DNA from: Cytophagaceae bacterium
GTDB lineage: Bacteria > Bacteroidota > Bacteroidia > Cytophagales > Spirosomataceae
Direction: 5' to 3'
NCBI GenBank assembly: GCA_027486845.1
Contig: JAIXOL010000029.1
Span: 1 to 64,000, forward strand
DNA: 64,000 nucleotides
Positions 16,752-25,489 of the stretch are shown here, one piece after another. A model generated the notes under the pieces. That model was given only the letters and a program-made list of their open reading frames with translations. It did no database searches and was not told the origin of the DNA. Positions within the stretch are counted from its first letter, which is position 1. The number at the start of each line of letters is the position of its first letter. Both the position numbers and the translations under genes were made by a program.

Positions 16752-18902
16752 TTACTTTTCAAATACAGTTTTTTTGGCAATTTCGATATCATTTGCTACG
16801 GCGGGTCGTAAAATGTGCCAATGGAAACGAAGTACTTCATTTTGTTCTTTGGTGTTTCCTGCTTGTTCGGTAAAATGTACCAAAGGCATATCATTATAGA
16901 TTGGTTTTGTAATTGTTATTACCTCATCCCAGAATTTAAGTGCGGTTTCCAAATGCATTATTGCCTTTTGTTTGTTCTGCAAATCGCCTTTAGCTCGATA
17001 AGTTTGTAAATAAATACCTCCTCTGATTTTTTCAGCATAGTATAGACCAAGATACGCCCATGTGCGTACATCTGCCACTTCATACATGAGCATATTATTA
17101 TTTTTAGTATTGATATTTTTTACTAACTCCAATGCTTTTTTACAATCATTTTCCAACATTTCGGCCAATATCGGTGGTGTTACTTTTCCTGCTTCAATAC
17201 TTCCATTATTGGTTTTTATTTTTACGAAATCGGCAATAGAAACAAAACTTGGCTCCGTAACAGGTTGTTCAATTTGTCGGATAATATCAATATAGCTAAC
17301 AGTTTTGTCTTTCAATGATAAAAAACCTTCGCTATATAAACTAAAATCCCAAGTAAAATCAAAAGACGAAGCAAGTCTAAGCGGTGTTTTACCCGCTAAT
17401 GAACTGGCAGTAAGTAAGTTTTCTCCATCTTTTCCGTATCTACGTGTAAACTCGGCTTGAAATACTGAATCAGGTGTATTAGGGTTGTAAAGCAATCTAC
17501 CCCACAATTTATAAAATAGCCATTGACGCTCGAAAGCATATTTCCAATCAACTTTTATATCAGATTTTGTAAAATAATCTTTCGCAGGAATATAGGTTTC
17601 CGAACCAATGGTATAGCCTCCAACATATTCTTGACTATTTTCTTTGATATGGCTTCTTATAAAATCCGGCACACCCCATCGTAGGCAGAAAAAATCCTCG
17701 TTCCGAGCCGTCCAAGTAACTTTATAAGTCTGTGGTTTGGGTACAAAATAGGTATCAAAAAGTTTTCCTCCGTGTACTTTTACAAGCGTTGGAGTGGAGT
17801 GTGCGTGCGACCAATTGTATTTAAAATCTGCCCAAATTGGTTTTTCTATAAAATCCATTTCACCTTCTTCATCGATAGCTCTTCTTGTCAATCGCTCGGT
17901 TTCAATGCTGGTGGGTCCTAACGAACCCGCATTACTTGAAAACGGTATGCGATGAATCAATTTACACTTTCTACCTGACATTTTCATGCCTTCGATGATA
18001 GTTTCTTTCATCCAATCCTCACGTTGCTGAGGTGTCATACCGCCCATTCCTTCTCCCAAAGTAAGACCAAATCCTGTAAGTTCGGGGTATTCCTGTAATA
18101 CTTGGGCAACGCTTTCATGGGTATAACGTTTAATGATGCTTGAAGTATCTCCTTTTACAAAAAAATTATGTTCGAGATTATCCATAGCCACATTATGGGC
18201 TTTAGAAAATTCTGGACTCACGAAAATATTAAACGGCACCAAATAGGTCTCTATTTCTCGTTCTTTAGCCATTCGCAAAATACCATGAAAAAGCGTTTGC
18301 CATTCTTTCATTTCAGCATCGGAAAAAGGGGATGCTTCTGGAAAATTTTTGGCACGAATCATATACACATACGGATGTAAGTTCCAAAGACTCAAGATAT
18401 TAAAGCGATTTTCAGCCATCATATCCAAAAACGCCTCCCAGTATTTTATGTCCTTACAGGTTTCTTGATGTAAATCTAAGGCATAACTGTGGCGATAGGT
18501 GTCGTAAGGTAAATCAAACTTTATTGTACGATAAGGATATTTTGCTTTTTCTTCAAAAGCCTTAATTTTATCTAAACCAACACCGTTTCTGATATTTTCG
18601 CAGACAGCAAGTGAGCCGTAAATCAAGCCTCTTGTATCACCCCCAACAATGCTTATGGTAGTTTTGTCGGTTAAAACCCCAAAAGATTCAGGTTCATATT
18701 TACTACCATCTATTTTAAAAATAATAGTAAACTTTGAGGTAGTATTTTTCACAGCATACCCTTTCTTGCTCAGCATTTTTTCGAGCATACGCATAGAATA
18801 GGTAGTTTTTGAAGCATCTAATGACGAAATAAATTTCACTGATTGCGAGAAACCTTTGCCATGAAATGTAAATAAAAGGAGTAATAAATAAAGTTTTTTC
18901 AT
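16752..18902 (-). CDS. Secreted glycoside-hydrolase-like protein with GH20/GH67-type N-terminal domain, family not recognised
   Basis: A 716-aa protein with a signal peptide (about 1-19). Residues about 20-120 have the alpha-beta layout of the GH20b/GH67 N-terminal domain (TTISIVGGDTRGLIYGSLAVCENIRNG). They are followed by a TIM-barrel-like segment beginning KYPYRTIKFDLPYDTYRHSY, with GFGLTLGEGMGG near 270 as a plausible catalytic strand end. The C-terminal third is helical. The architecture recalls alpha-glucuronidases, which would fit removal of glucuronic acid from xylan, but I do not see the standard GH67 or GH115 motifs. It is convergent with the GH43 gene and has its own promoter-like sequence at 18992-19023. 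Uronidase activity is an inference; another glycan role is possible. Confidence 0.65.
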   Translation of the reverse strand: MKKLYLLLLLFTFHGKGFSQSVKFISSLDASKTTYSMRMLEKMLSKKGYAVKNTTSKFTIIFKIDGSKYEPESFGVLTDKTTISIVGGDTRGLIYGSLAVCENIRNGVGLDKIKAFEEKAKYPYRTIKFDLPYDTYRHSYALDLHQETCKDIKYWEAFLDMMAENRFNILSLWNLHPYVYMIRAKNFPEASPFSDAEMKEWQTLFHGILRMAKEREIETYLVPFNIFVSPEFSKAHNVAMDNLEHNFFVKGDTSSIIKRYTHESVAQVLQEYPELTGFGLTLGEGMGGMTPQQREDWMKETIIEGMKMSGRKCKLIHRIPFSSNAGSLGPTSIETERLTRRAIDEEGEMDFIEKPIWADFKYNWSHAHSTPTLVKVHGGKLFDTYFVPKPQTYKVTWTARNEDFFCLRWGVPDFIRSHIKENSQEYVGGYTIGSETYIPAKDYFTKSDIKVDWKYAFERQWLFYKLWGRLLYNPNTPDSVFQAEFTRRYGKDGENLLTASSLAGKTPLRLASSFDFTWDFSLYSEGFLSLKDKTVSYIDIIRQIEQPVTEPSFVSIADFVKIKTNNGSIEAGKVTPPILAEMLENDCKKALELVKNINTKNNNMLMYEVADVRTWAYLGLYYAEKIRGGIYLQTYRAKGDLQNKQKAIMHLETALKFWDEVITITKPIYNDMPLVHFTEQAGNTKEQNEVLRFHWHILRPAVANDIEIAKKTVFEK

Positions 18903-18991
18903 AAACTTTTATTCTTAAATTGCTTTAAGAGTGTGTTTTGGAATTTGTTAAAATTGTATTAAAACGAGAATCGGTGTAACTTCGGTTTAAT

Positions 18992-19023
18992 CAAAACTAA
19001 AATAATTGAAAAATAAATTTCAA
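18992..19023 (-). promoter_or_regulatory. Bacteroidota-type promoter for the glycosidase-like gene
   Basis: Read on the minus strand, TTG (19021-19023) is followed by 21 bp and then TAGTTTTG (18992-18999). This matches TTG-N19..21-TAnnTTTG. The predicted start site is near 18986, giving a leader of about 85 nt. Confidence 0.55.
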
Positions 19024-19024
19024 G

Positions 19025-19797
19025 AATTAACGGCACAGACCGTCCTGCGGATTCTCAATGGTAAGTTATTGAGAAAATACTTAATGACCAAAGAAAGCGT
19101 AAGCATTGTTTAAGAACGATTTTAAATGTGATATTTTTCATAAATAATACGAGTTTCCAATGGCGAAATTTGGACAGCATATCCACCATGGGAAACTTTA
19201 TCACTCCACTCAATTAAATGTATTTGGTATTTGGGAAGAAATTCTTGATTCACTAGTAAAAAAAAAAAAAAAAAGAGGACACTCCAAGTTTATTAGCTAT
19301 TGATAGTCAGTCTGTTAAGATTTTTCAGTTCATCAGCCAAGAAACAGGCATTGATGGTGGCAAAAATGTAAATGGACGAAAACGAGCGATACTAGTTGAT
19401 ACTTTAGAATTTACCCTTTTCAATTAAGGTTACTGCCATAAACATTTCAGATAAACAAGCAGGCATATTAGCCTTAGATTTATTAAAAGGCAAAGTACCA
19501 AGATTTTAAAAATAAGAGCAAATCTGGTAAAAAAAACGCATTTCAAGAGCATGTAGAAGTAAATTATAAATGGGAAGTAGAAATTGTACAAAATCTAGAA
19601 TCAACCAAAGGGTTTATTTCACAAAAAATCATTGGCAAGTGGAAATCAGACCGTAGAAGCGGAAGCCTTGTTTGGTTAAATCGGGCGGCATTCCGCTTTA
19701 GGAGAAGATTATTTCGGGATGTGGAAAAAACGATACTTTAGGCAGAGGCTATGTTAAAAATTGCTTTTATCTCATTCATTATCAATAAGTTATAATT
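19025..19797 (+). mobile_element. Decayed IS5-family transposase
   Basis: Conceptual translation in shifting plus-strand frames recovers ordered blocks of an IS5-family (IS1031/IS427-like) transposase: RKRKHCLRTILNVIFFI, then FGIWEEILDSL, then LLAIDSQSVKIF and GIDGGKNVNGRKRAILVDTL, then KVTAINISDKQAG, and finally FRRRLFRDVEKT. At least three frameshifts and several stops separate them, and a run of 17 A residues (ending near 19275) marks one break. The DG(G)K..GRKR..VDT signature is diagnostic of the family. No intact inverted terminal repeats or target duplication could be delimited. The copy is non-functional and fills the gap between the glycosidase-like gene and araA. Confidence 0.82.
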
Positions 19798-19810
19798 CCA
19801 AAACATACTC

Positions 19811-21301
19811 TCATTTGTAAAAGAATTCATTAAGTTTCAATTCATTTTTCAAACCTCGAATTTTGGTATCTTTATCAATCACCACTAACTCAATATCAAG
19901 CATTTCAGCCAAATCTTCAATATATTCGGTAGTTAGATTTTGGCTATAAACTGTATGGTGGGCTCCACCCGCCAAAATCCATGCTTGCAAACCAACTTCC
20001 ATACTTGGTTGTGGTTTCCATAAGGCACGAGCTGTTGGCAGTTTCGGGAAAGATTCAGTTACTTCAACCGCTTCTACTTCATTGACTATCAAACGGAAAC
20101 GATTTCCTAAATCAATCAACGAAACATTTAAAGCTTGCCCCGAAGAAGCATTGAAAACTAAGCGAACAGGGTCTTCTTTTCCGCCAATTCCAAGCGGATG
20201 CACTTCACAATTTACTTTATGAGCAGCAATTGTTGGACAAATTTCGAGCATGTGCGACCCCAAAACCATCGCATTAGCTGGGTCGAAATGATACGTATAA
20301 TCTTCCATAAATGAATTTCCTCCTTTCATTCCACTTGCCATAACTTTCATAATATGCACCATAGCCGAAGTTTTCCAGTCGCCTTCACCACCGTAGCCGT
20401 AGCCTGCTGCCATCATTCGTTGTGAACCGATTCCAGGAAGTTGACGCATTCCATGAAGGTCTTCAAATGTATTGGTGTACGCCGAATAACCACCATCTTC
20501 TAAAAATGCTTTTAAACCCAATTCTATTCGAGCAGCTTCAAAGAGCGAACTTCGTTTTTCTCCATATTTAGTCAAAGAAGGCATTAAAGTGTAAGTATCT
20601 TCATATTCTTGCATCAATTTTCCAATTTCAGCATCCGAAATTTGATTGATAACCTGCACTAAATCACCTACGGCGTGCGTATTTACCGAAAAACCAAACT
20701 TCATTTCTGCCGAAACTTTATCGCCATCAGTTACGGCTACTTGTCGCATATTATCTCCAAAACGAACCACCTTCATGGTTTGCATTTTGTATTTTGCTAC
20801 CGAAACACGAGTCCAAACATTGATTTGTTCGAGAACCAAAATTGCCTGCCAATGTCCAACAACAACTTTACGATTCATTCGCATTTTTGTCATGATATGC
20901 CCAAATTCACGGTCGCCATGAGCCGATTGATTTAAATTCATGAAATCCATGTCAATCTCATTATACGGAATATCACGGTTGAATTGCGTATGTAGATGCA
21001 ACAGTGGAATTTGCAAAGCTGTAAGCCCACGAATCCACATTTTGGCAGGCGAAAATGTGTGCATCCAAGTAATTATACCTACACAGTTTGGAGCAACATT
21101 AGCTTCTCGGCAAATTTGCAGAATTTCATCAGATGTTTTTACAACTGGCTTAAATACAACCTTTACAGGTATTTGAGGCGAATTATTGAAGAAATCAGCA
21201 ATGATTTTTGAATGTTCATCAACTTGACGAAGCGTTTCTTCTCCATACAAATGTTGGCTACCTGTTACAAACCAAACTTCAAATTGTTTTAAATCAAGCA
21301 T
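19811..21301 (-). CDS. araA: L-arabinose isomerase
   Basis: A 496-aa cytoplasmic enzyme that converts L-arabinose to L-ribulose. It begins MLDLKQFEVWFVTGSQHLYGEE, the typical AraA start, and contains WMHTFSPAKMWIRGL, the QFNRDIP..IDMDFMNLNQSAHGDREFG block and ALWKPQPSMEVG near the end, all well conserved in the family. The length matches full-size AraA. Its ATG overlaps the araB stop by 8 bp, indicating translational coupling in an araBA order. The operator-like palindrome at 22941 before araB would control both genes. A decayed IS element lies just downstream. No araD-like epimerase gene follows. Confidence 0.96.
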   Translation of the reverse strand: MLDLKQFEVWFVTGSQHLYGEETLRQVDEHSKIIADFFNNSPQIPVKVVFKPVVKTSDEILQICREANVAPNCVGIITWMHTFSPAKMWIRGLTALQIPLLHLHTQFNRDIPYNEIDMDFMNLNQSAHGDREFGHIMTKMRMNRKVVVGHWQAILVLEQINVWTRVSVAKYKMQTMKVVRFGDNMRQVAVTDGDKVSAEMKFGFSVNTHAVGDLVQVINQISDAEIGKLMQEYEDTYTLMPSLTKYGEKRSSLFEAARIELGLKAFLEDGGYSAYTNTFEDLHGMRQLPGIGSQRMMAAGYGYGGEGDWKTSAMVHIMKVMASGMKGGNSFMEDYTYHFDPANAMVLGSHMLEICPTIAAHKVNCEVHPLGIGGKEDPVRLVFNASSGQALNVSLIDLGNRFRLIVNEVEAVEVTESFPKLPTARALWKPQPSMEVGLQAWILAGGAHHTVYSQNLTTEYIEDLAEMLDIELVVIDKDTKIRGLKNELKLNEFFYK

Positions 21302-22931
21302 TATTTTCAGTGTATTTTCCTAAAATTTGATATTTGGCATATAATTTCTGGTAAACTTCAACATAAGCTGCACGTGGTTCGTAACGAGCATCAAAGCCCG
21401 AACCCATCGCTTTCTGTGCATCTTGAAGATTACTATAAACGCCCGCTGCAACTGAGGCATTCATTGCTGCACCCAAAGCACAGGCTTGGTCGGAACTTGC
21501 CACCTTTATTGGCATATTTAGCACATCCGAGAGTGTTTGCATTACATATGGTGATTTCTTCGCAACTCCACCAATGGCAATTACTTGCTTAATTGGCACG
21601 CCTTCACTACTAAATCTATCAACAATTGCCTTAGATCCGAAAGCCGTTGCTTCTACAATCATTTTAAAGATTTTTATGGCATCTGTGCCCAAATTTAACC
21701 CCATGAATGCCGCTTTTAACTCATGGTTCGCATCAGGAGTTCGTCGTCCGTTAATCCAATCAGTTGCTACTGGGTCATTTTCTGAAATGGGTAGGAGAGA
21801 AGCCTTATCTGATAAATAAGGAATTAGTTTTTGTGAAAGCTCTTCGGCGGCTTTTTCGCCTAAAAGTTCACGCACAGGTTCGGTGAGAACACTTTGAAAC
21901 CACGCATAATAATCACCATAAGCCGATTGTCCAGCTTCCATACCGAGCATATTCGGAATGATAGAACCATCAACTTGCCCACAAATACCTTTGATAAGTA
22001 AATGACCGATTTCCTCAGTAGGAGCAATGAGCATATCGCAAGTAGAAGTACCCATTACACGTACAAAATCATACGGCTCAATTTCAGCACCAACTGCTCC
22101 CATATGACAATCAAAAGCCCCAACACCTATGGTTACATCATCAGAAAGGCCTAATTTCATTGCCCATTCTGCTGAAATTTTGCCCATTGACTCATCAGAA
22201 GTATAGGTATTTCTGAAAAGTCTATCACGTAAACCAGCCAAAAGTGGGTCTAGTTTTTTGAAAAAATCTTCTGATGGAAGTCCTTCAAATTCTTCGTGCC
22301 ACATGGCTTTATGACCTGCAGCACAGCGAGAACGTTTCATCGTGAGTGGATTTGTATCGCCAGTCAAAACAGCTGAAATCCAATCACAATGCTCCACCCA
22401 AGAGAAGGCTTTTTCACGAATACTTTTATCTATTCTAAGTGTTCGCAGAATCTTTGCCCAATACCATTCAGAAGAATAAATTCCACCTACATATTTTGTA
22501 AAATCAACGCTCCAACTACGTGCCAATCGATTGATTTCTTCGGCTTCAGCGTTGGCAGTATGGTCTTTCCAAAGAATAAACATACCGTTTGGATTCTCTG
22601 CAAATTCAAGCAACATCGCCAAAGGTGTTCCATTCATGTCGACAGCCACAGGCGTAGAACCCGTTGTATCAATCGAAATTCCAACGACATTTTTCTTGAT
22701 TTCGGTTGAAAGATTTTCTAATGCTCCATTTACGGCACTTTCAAGCCCTTCAATATAATCAAGGGGATGTTGTCTGAATTGTGAAGTTGACGGATTGCAA
22801 TACAAACCCTGTTTCCAACGCTTATAATAATGTACGGATGTGCCCACATTTTCACCAGTTTGGGTATTTACAACCAATGCACGTACCGAATCTGTTCCGT
22901 AATCAACTCCTATTGTGTATGTACTCTTCAT
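21294..22931 (-). CDS. araB: Ribulokinase
   Basis: A 545-aa FGGY-family sugar kinase that phosphorylates L-ribulose to L-ribulose 5-phosphate using ATP. The N-terminal phosphate-binding strand is visible as GVDYGTDSVRALVV (about 8-21). SIDTTGSTPVAVD lies near 87-99, and the C-terminal FGGY-type region is visible as FGSKAIVDRF followed by VIAIGGVAKKSPYVMQ. Length and motifs fit AraB rather than xylulokinase or glycerol kinase. It is the first gene of araBA and overlaps araA by 8 bp. A 17-bp AraR-type palindrome begins 10 bp upstream of its start codon, which suggests derepression by arabinose. Confidence 0.95.
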   Translation of the reverse strand: MKSTYTIGVDYGTDSVRALVVNTQTGENVGTSVHYYKRWKQGLYCNPSTSQFRQHPLDYIEGLESAVNGALENLSTEIKKNVVGISIDTTGSTPVAVDMNGTPLAMLLEFAENPNGMFILWKDHTANAEAEEINRLARSWSVDFTKYVGGIYSSEWYWAKILRTLRIDKSIREKAFSWVEHCDWISAVLTGDTNPLTMKRSRCAAGHKAMWHEEFEGLPSEDFFKKLDPLLAGLRDRLFRNTYTSDESMGKISAEWAMKLGLSDDVTIGVGAFDCHMGAVGAEIEPYDFVRVMGTSTCDMLIAPTEEIGHLLIKGICGQVDGSIIPNMLGMEAGQSAYGDYYAWFQSVLTEPVRELLGEKAAEELSQKLIPYLSDKASLLPISENDPVATDWINGRRTPDANHELKAAFMGLNLGTDAIKIFKMIVEATAFGSKAIVDRFSSEGVPIKQVIAIGGVAKKSPYVMQTLSDVLNMPIKVASSDQACALGAAMNASVAAGVYSNLQDAQKAMGSGFDARYEPRAAYVEVYQKLYAKYQILGKYTENNA

Positions 22932-22940
22932 ATTTATTTA

Positions 22941-22957
22941 TGTGTTTTTTTGACACA
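22941..22957. promoter_or_regulatory. Predicted AraR operator of araBA
   Basis: TGTGTTTTTTTGACACA has the TGTG-N9-CACA layout shared with the sites at 23748, 23868 and 36390. It lies 10 bp upstream of the araB start codon, where a bound repressor would block initiation. Assignment to AraR is by repetition and context. Confidence 0.65.
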
Positions 22958-23026
22958 ATTGTTATACTCTTTAAATGCCATAAGTAGTAAAATTATGGCA
23001 ATTCCTTTACTAAAAATATTCAAATT

Positions 23027-23725
23027 TTATCTCATGGAATCAGAAATAAAATAATGAAAGGCATTAAATTTACTTTGGTATTTTTCTTTATCAAGCTTGT
23101 AAAGGATTGCCTTCTTGGTTGTCGAATTCTGATTTTTTTCACCAGTATCTATCAAAAGATTAGTTGATAGAATTTTACGACTAAAATTTCTTCGGTCAAG
23201 TGGTGAATCATAAATGGCCTCGTAAAGTTTTTGCAGTTGCGGTATTGTAAACTGTTCGGGTAAAAGCTCAAAACCAATTGGATGCAATGCCGCTTTGTAT
23301 CGAAGTTCTTCCAATGCTAAATCAACCATTTGATTATGGTCGAAAATCAGATTAGGCCGATTTTTTAGGTCAACCCAATAAGCGTTTTGAGCTTTGGCCG
23401 AATCTTGGTTGTGTGCATGAATATTGATTAAGGCAAAAAAACAAATTGAAAGTGTACGTTCTACAGGATCACGGTTTACTTTTCCGAAAGTTTTAATTTC
23501 TTCAAAATAAATATCTTTTAAACCTGTCAAATCATACAAAATACGGTTTGTTGCCACCTCGAGGTCTTCTTCTTCTTCCAAAAAACCACCCATTAACGAC
23601 CATTTCCCTTGTTCTGGTTCAAAATTTCTTTTAATCAGAAGTAGCTTGAGTTCTTCGCCATCGAAGCCAAAAACAATACAATCAAGAGCAACAAGGATTC
23701 GGGTTGAATGAGGATATTTATTCAT
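23027..23725 (-). CDS. araR: Nudix-family transcriptional regulator, AraR (NrtR-like)
   Basis: A 232-aa protein with an N-terminal Nudix-like domain (about 5-140) and a C-terminal winged-helix domain (about 150-225, with IPQLQKLYEAIYDSPLDRRNFSRKIL). The Nudix box reads GGFLEEEEDLEVATNRILYD: the spacing is kept, but the catalytic REUxEE glutamates are replaced (RILYDL), so hydrolase activity is unlikely. Nudix-related AraR regulators of L-arabinose use are established in Bacteroides, where the domain senses arabinose. Position between araBA and the hemicellulase operon, plus repeated palindromes before these units, supports this assignment. Two palindromes upstream of its own start suggest autoregulation. 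Confidence 0.88.
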   Translation of the reverse strand: MNKYPHSTRILVALDCIVFGFDGEELKLLLIKRNFEPEQGKWSLMGGFLEEEEDLEVATNRILYDLTGLKDIYFEEIKTFGKVNRDPVERTLSICFFALINIHAHNQDSAKAQNAYWVDLKNRPNLIFDHNQMVDLALEELRYKAALHPIGFELLPEQFTIPQLQKLYEAIYDSPLDRRNFSRKILSTNLLIDTGEKNQNSTTKKAILYKLDKEKYQSKFNAFHYFISDSMR

Positions 23726-23747
23726 TTTTTAATGTTTTACACAAATT

Positions 23748-23764
23748 TGTGCAAATATTACACA
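23748..23764. promoter_or_regulatory. Predicted AraR operator close to the araR start
   Basis: TGTGCAAATATTACACA fits the shared 17-bp palindrome and lies 23 bp before the araR start codon. An adjoining overlapping palindrome (ACACAAATTTGTG) may give a second binding register. Confidence 0.62.
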
Positions 23765-23786
23765 TACTATTATTTTATTAAATAAA

Positions 23787-23815
23787 ATTCGTGAAAATCA
23801 ATGATTTTCACGAAT
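23787..23815 (-). terminator. Terminator of the GH95-to-GH51 operon
   Basis: A perfect 13-bp stem (ATTCGTGAAAATC / GATTTTCACGAAT) with a 3-nt loop is followed on the minus strand by a T-rich stretch. It lies downstream of the GH51 stop and upstream of araR, separating the hemicellulase operon from the regulator gene. Confidence 0.75.
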
Positions 23816-23867
23816 AGAAATATTTTTAGACTGTCTTTAATTATCAAAACTTATAACAACATTTAAT

Positions 23868-23884
23868 TGTGTAAATTTAACACA
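23868..23884. promoter_or_regulatory. Predicted distal AraR operator
   Basis: TGTGTAAATTTAACACA is a 17-bp TGTG-N9-CACA palindrome lying 46 bp past the GH51 gene and 143 bp upstream of araR. It could pair with the site at 23748 across the terminator hairpin. Confidence 0.58.
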
Positions 23885-23929
23885 ATTATTTTAGATTAAA
23901 AAAAACTGATGAGTATTTTTTAAGCAAAA

Positions 23930-25471
23930 CTACTTAGTTGCTTTTAAAACAATAACAGAATATGCTGGAATTGTGAGTTTTAATACACCTTTCTCCAATT
24001 TTGCTCCAGAAAAATCTTTAACCAATACCTTGTTTGGCTGCTCAAAAGTATTGTGGTCGCTTATGCTTGCTGATGCCAATATCTGCCCCGAAACTTTTGA
24101 GAAATCTTCACCTCTAAGATTGATTATAACTTCATGCGATTTGCGATAATCAATATTTGTCAATGAAATATTCAAAGCTCCCGAAGCATCTTTTGAAGCC
24201 GACGAATTTACCGCTATCAGTTTTTTACCATTAAATTCATAAGTGGGCGACTCGATACTCATCGGTACGAGTGTGGCATCTTGATGCACATTATACATTT
24301 TCATTACATGAAATGTAGGCGTTAGCAACATTTTTTCTTCGTTTGTCAGAATAACTGCTTGCAAAACATTGACGATTTGAGCTAAGTTAGCCCCACGAAC
24401 ACGGTCAGCATGATTATTAAAAATATTGAGTGTCAAACCTGCAATCATGGCATCACGCATGGTATTTTGTTGATATAAAGCTCCTTTGCCTTCGGCGTCA
24501 GTTTCGTACCAACCTCCCCATTCGTCCACAATTAAATCAATTTTTTTCTGTGGGTCGTATTTGTCCATGATGGTGCTATGCTTGGTTATGAATTCTTCCA
24601 TTTTCCAAGCTTCATCCATTGTTTTGAAATATTGAGTTTCTGTAAAACCAACCGATGGGCCTTTTGTCTCTTTCCAACTCAAAACCGAATAATGGTGCAA
24701 TGCCAACGCCGACATCATGTTGTGCGGAATGTTTTTCATTAAAGTTTCTGTCCAAGCAAAATCGTTGCTACTTGCACCTGATGCTACTTTATAAAGTTCA
24801 GACTCAGGTGTGATATCTTTCATAAAAGTGGCATATTGACGATAAATATTGGCATAATAATCAGCAGTCATATTACCACCACAGCCCCAAGCCTCATTAC
24901 CAACGCCCCAAATTTTCACATTCCAAGGCGTTTTACGACCGTTTTGTATCCGTAAGTCTGACATTGGGCTTCCTGTTGGCTGATTTACGTAGCTCACCCA
25001 GTCGGCCAAATCTTTAACGGAGCCACTGCCTACATTGCCAGCTAAATATGGTTCTGCTCCGATTTTTTCGCAAAGATCAAGAAAATCGTGTGTTCCAAAA
25101 CTGTTATCTTCTGTTACGCCACCCCACCAAACATTCACCATTTTCGGGCGTTTTTCTTTCGGACCTATACCATCTTTCCACTGATAAGCATCGGCAAAAC
25201 ATCCTCCTGGCCAACGTAGATTTGGGACTTTGAGGTCTTTGAGGGCAGCAATTACGTCGTTACGTACACCAGCCGTATTCGGAATTTTGGTATTGCCTTC
25301 ACCAACATACATTCCGCCATAAATACAGCGACCCAAATGCTCGGCAAAATGTCCGTAAATGTGTTTACTGATTTTAGTTTTTGCCAAATCCGTGTTGAAC
25401 GTGATTTTGGTTTGGGCTGTTGCAGTTAGCACAAAACAGCCTGCGATAAATGATAAGATTATTTTTTTCAC
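23930..25471 (-). CDS. GH51 alpha-L-arabinofuranosidase, exported
   Basis: A 513-aa enzyme that removes arabinofuranosyl side chains from arabinoxylan or arabinan. It has a signal peptide (MKKIILSFIAGCFVLTATAQ), so unlike many GH51 enzymes it is exported. The catalytic pair is visible as WGVGNEAW (acid/base Glu193) and LIVDEWGGWYE (nucleophile Glu317). LRWPGGCFADAYQWKDGIGP near 86-105 and the C-terminal all-beta domain are typical. It is the last gene of the minus-strand hemicellulase operon, 18 bp after the esterase gene, and is followed by a terminator and araR. Its product L-arabinose is the likely inducer sensed by AraR and the substrate of AraA. Confidence 0.94.
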   Translation of the reverse strand: MKKIILSFIAGCFVLTATAQTKITFNTDLAKTKISKHIYGHFAEHLGRCIYGGMYVGEGNTKIPNTAGVRNDVIAALKDLKVPNLRWPGGCFADAYQWKDGIGPKEKRPKMVNVWWGGVTEDNSFGTHDFLDLCEKIGAEPYLAGNVGSGSVKDLADWVSYVNQPTGSPMSDLRIQNGRKTPWNVKIWGVGNEAWGCGGNMTADYYANIYRQYATFMKDITPESELYKVASGASSNDFAWTETLMKNIPHNMMSALALHHYSVLSWKETKGPSVGFTETQYFKTMDEAWKMEEFITKHSTIMDKYDPQKKIDLIVDEWGGWYETDAEGKGALYQQNTMRDAMIAGLTLNIFNNHADRVRGANLAQIVNVLQAVILTNEEKMLLTPTFHVMKMYNVHQDATLVPMSIESPTYEFNGKKLIAVNSSASKDASGALNISLTNIDYRKSHEVIINLRGEDFSKVSGQILASASISDHNTFEQPNKVLVKDFSGAKLEKGVLKLTIPAYSVIVLKATK

Positions 25472-25489
25472 TTTATTTCTAAATTGGTT

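Noticed and set aside
19240-19280. Poly-A run as a possible slippage-regulated programmed frameshift in an IS element
   Set aside because: Other frameshifts and stops flank it throughout the transposase, so decay explains it better than programmed frameshifting.
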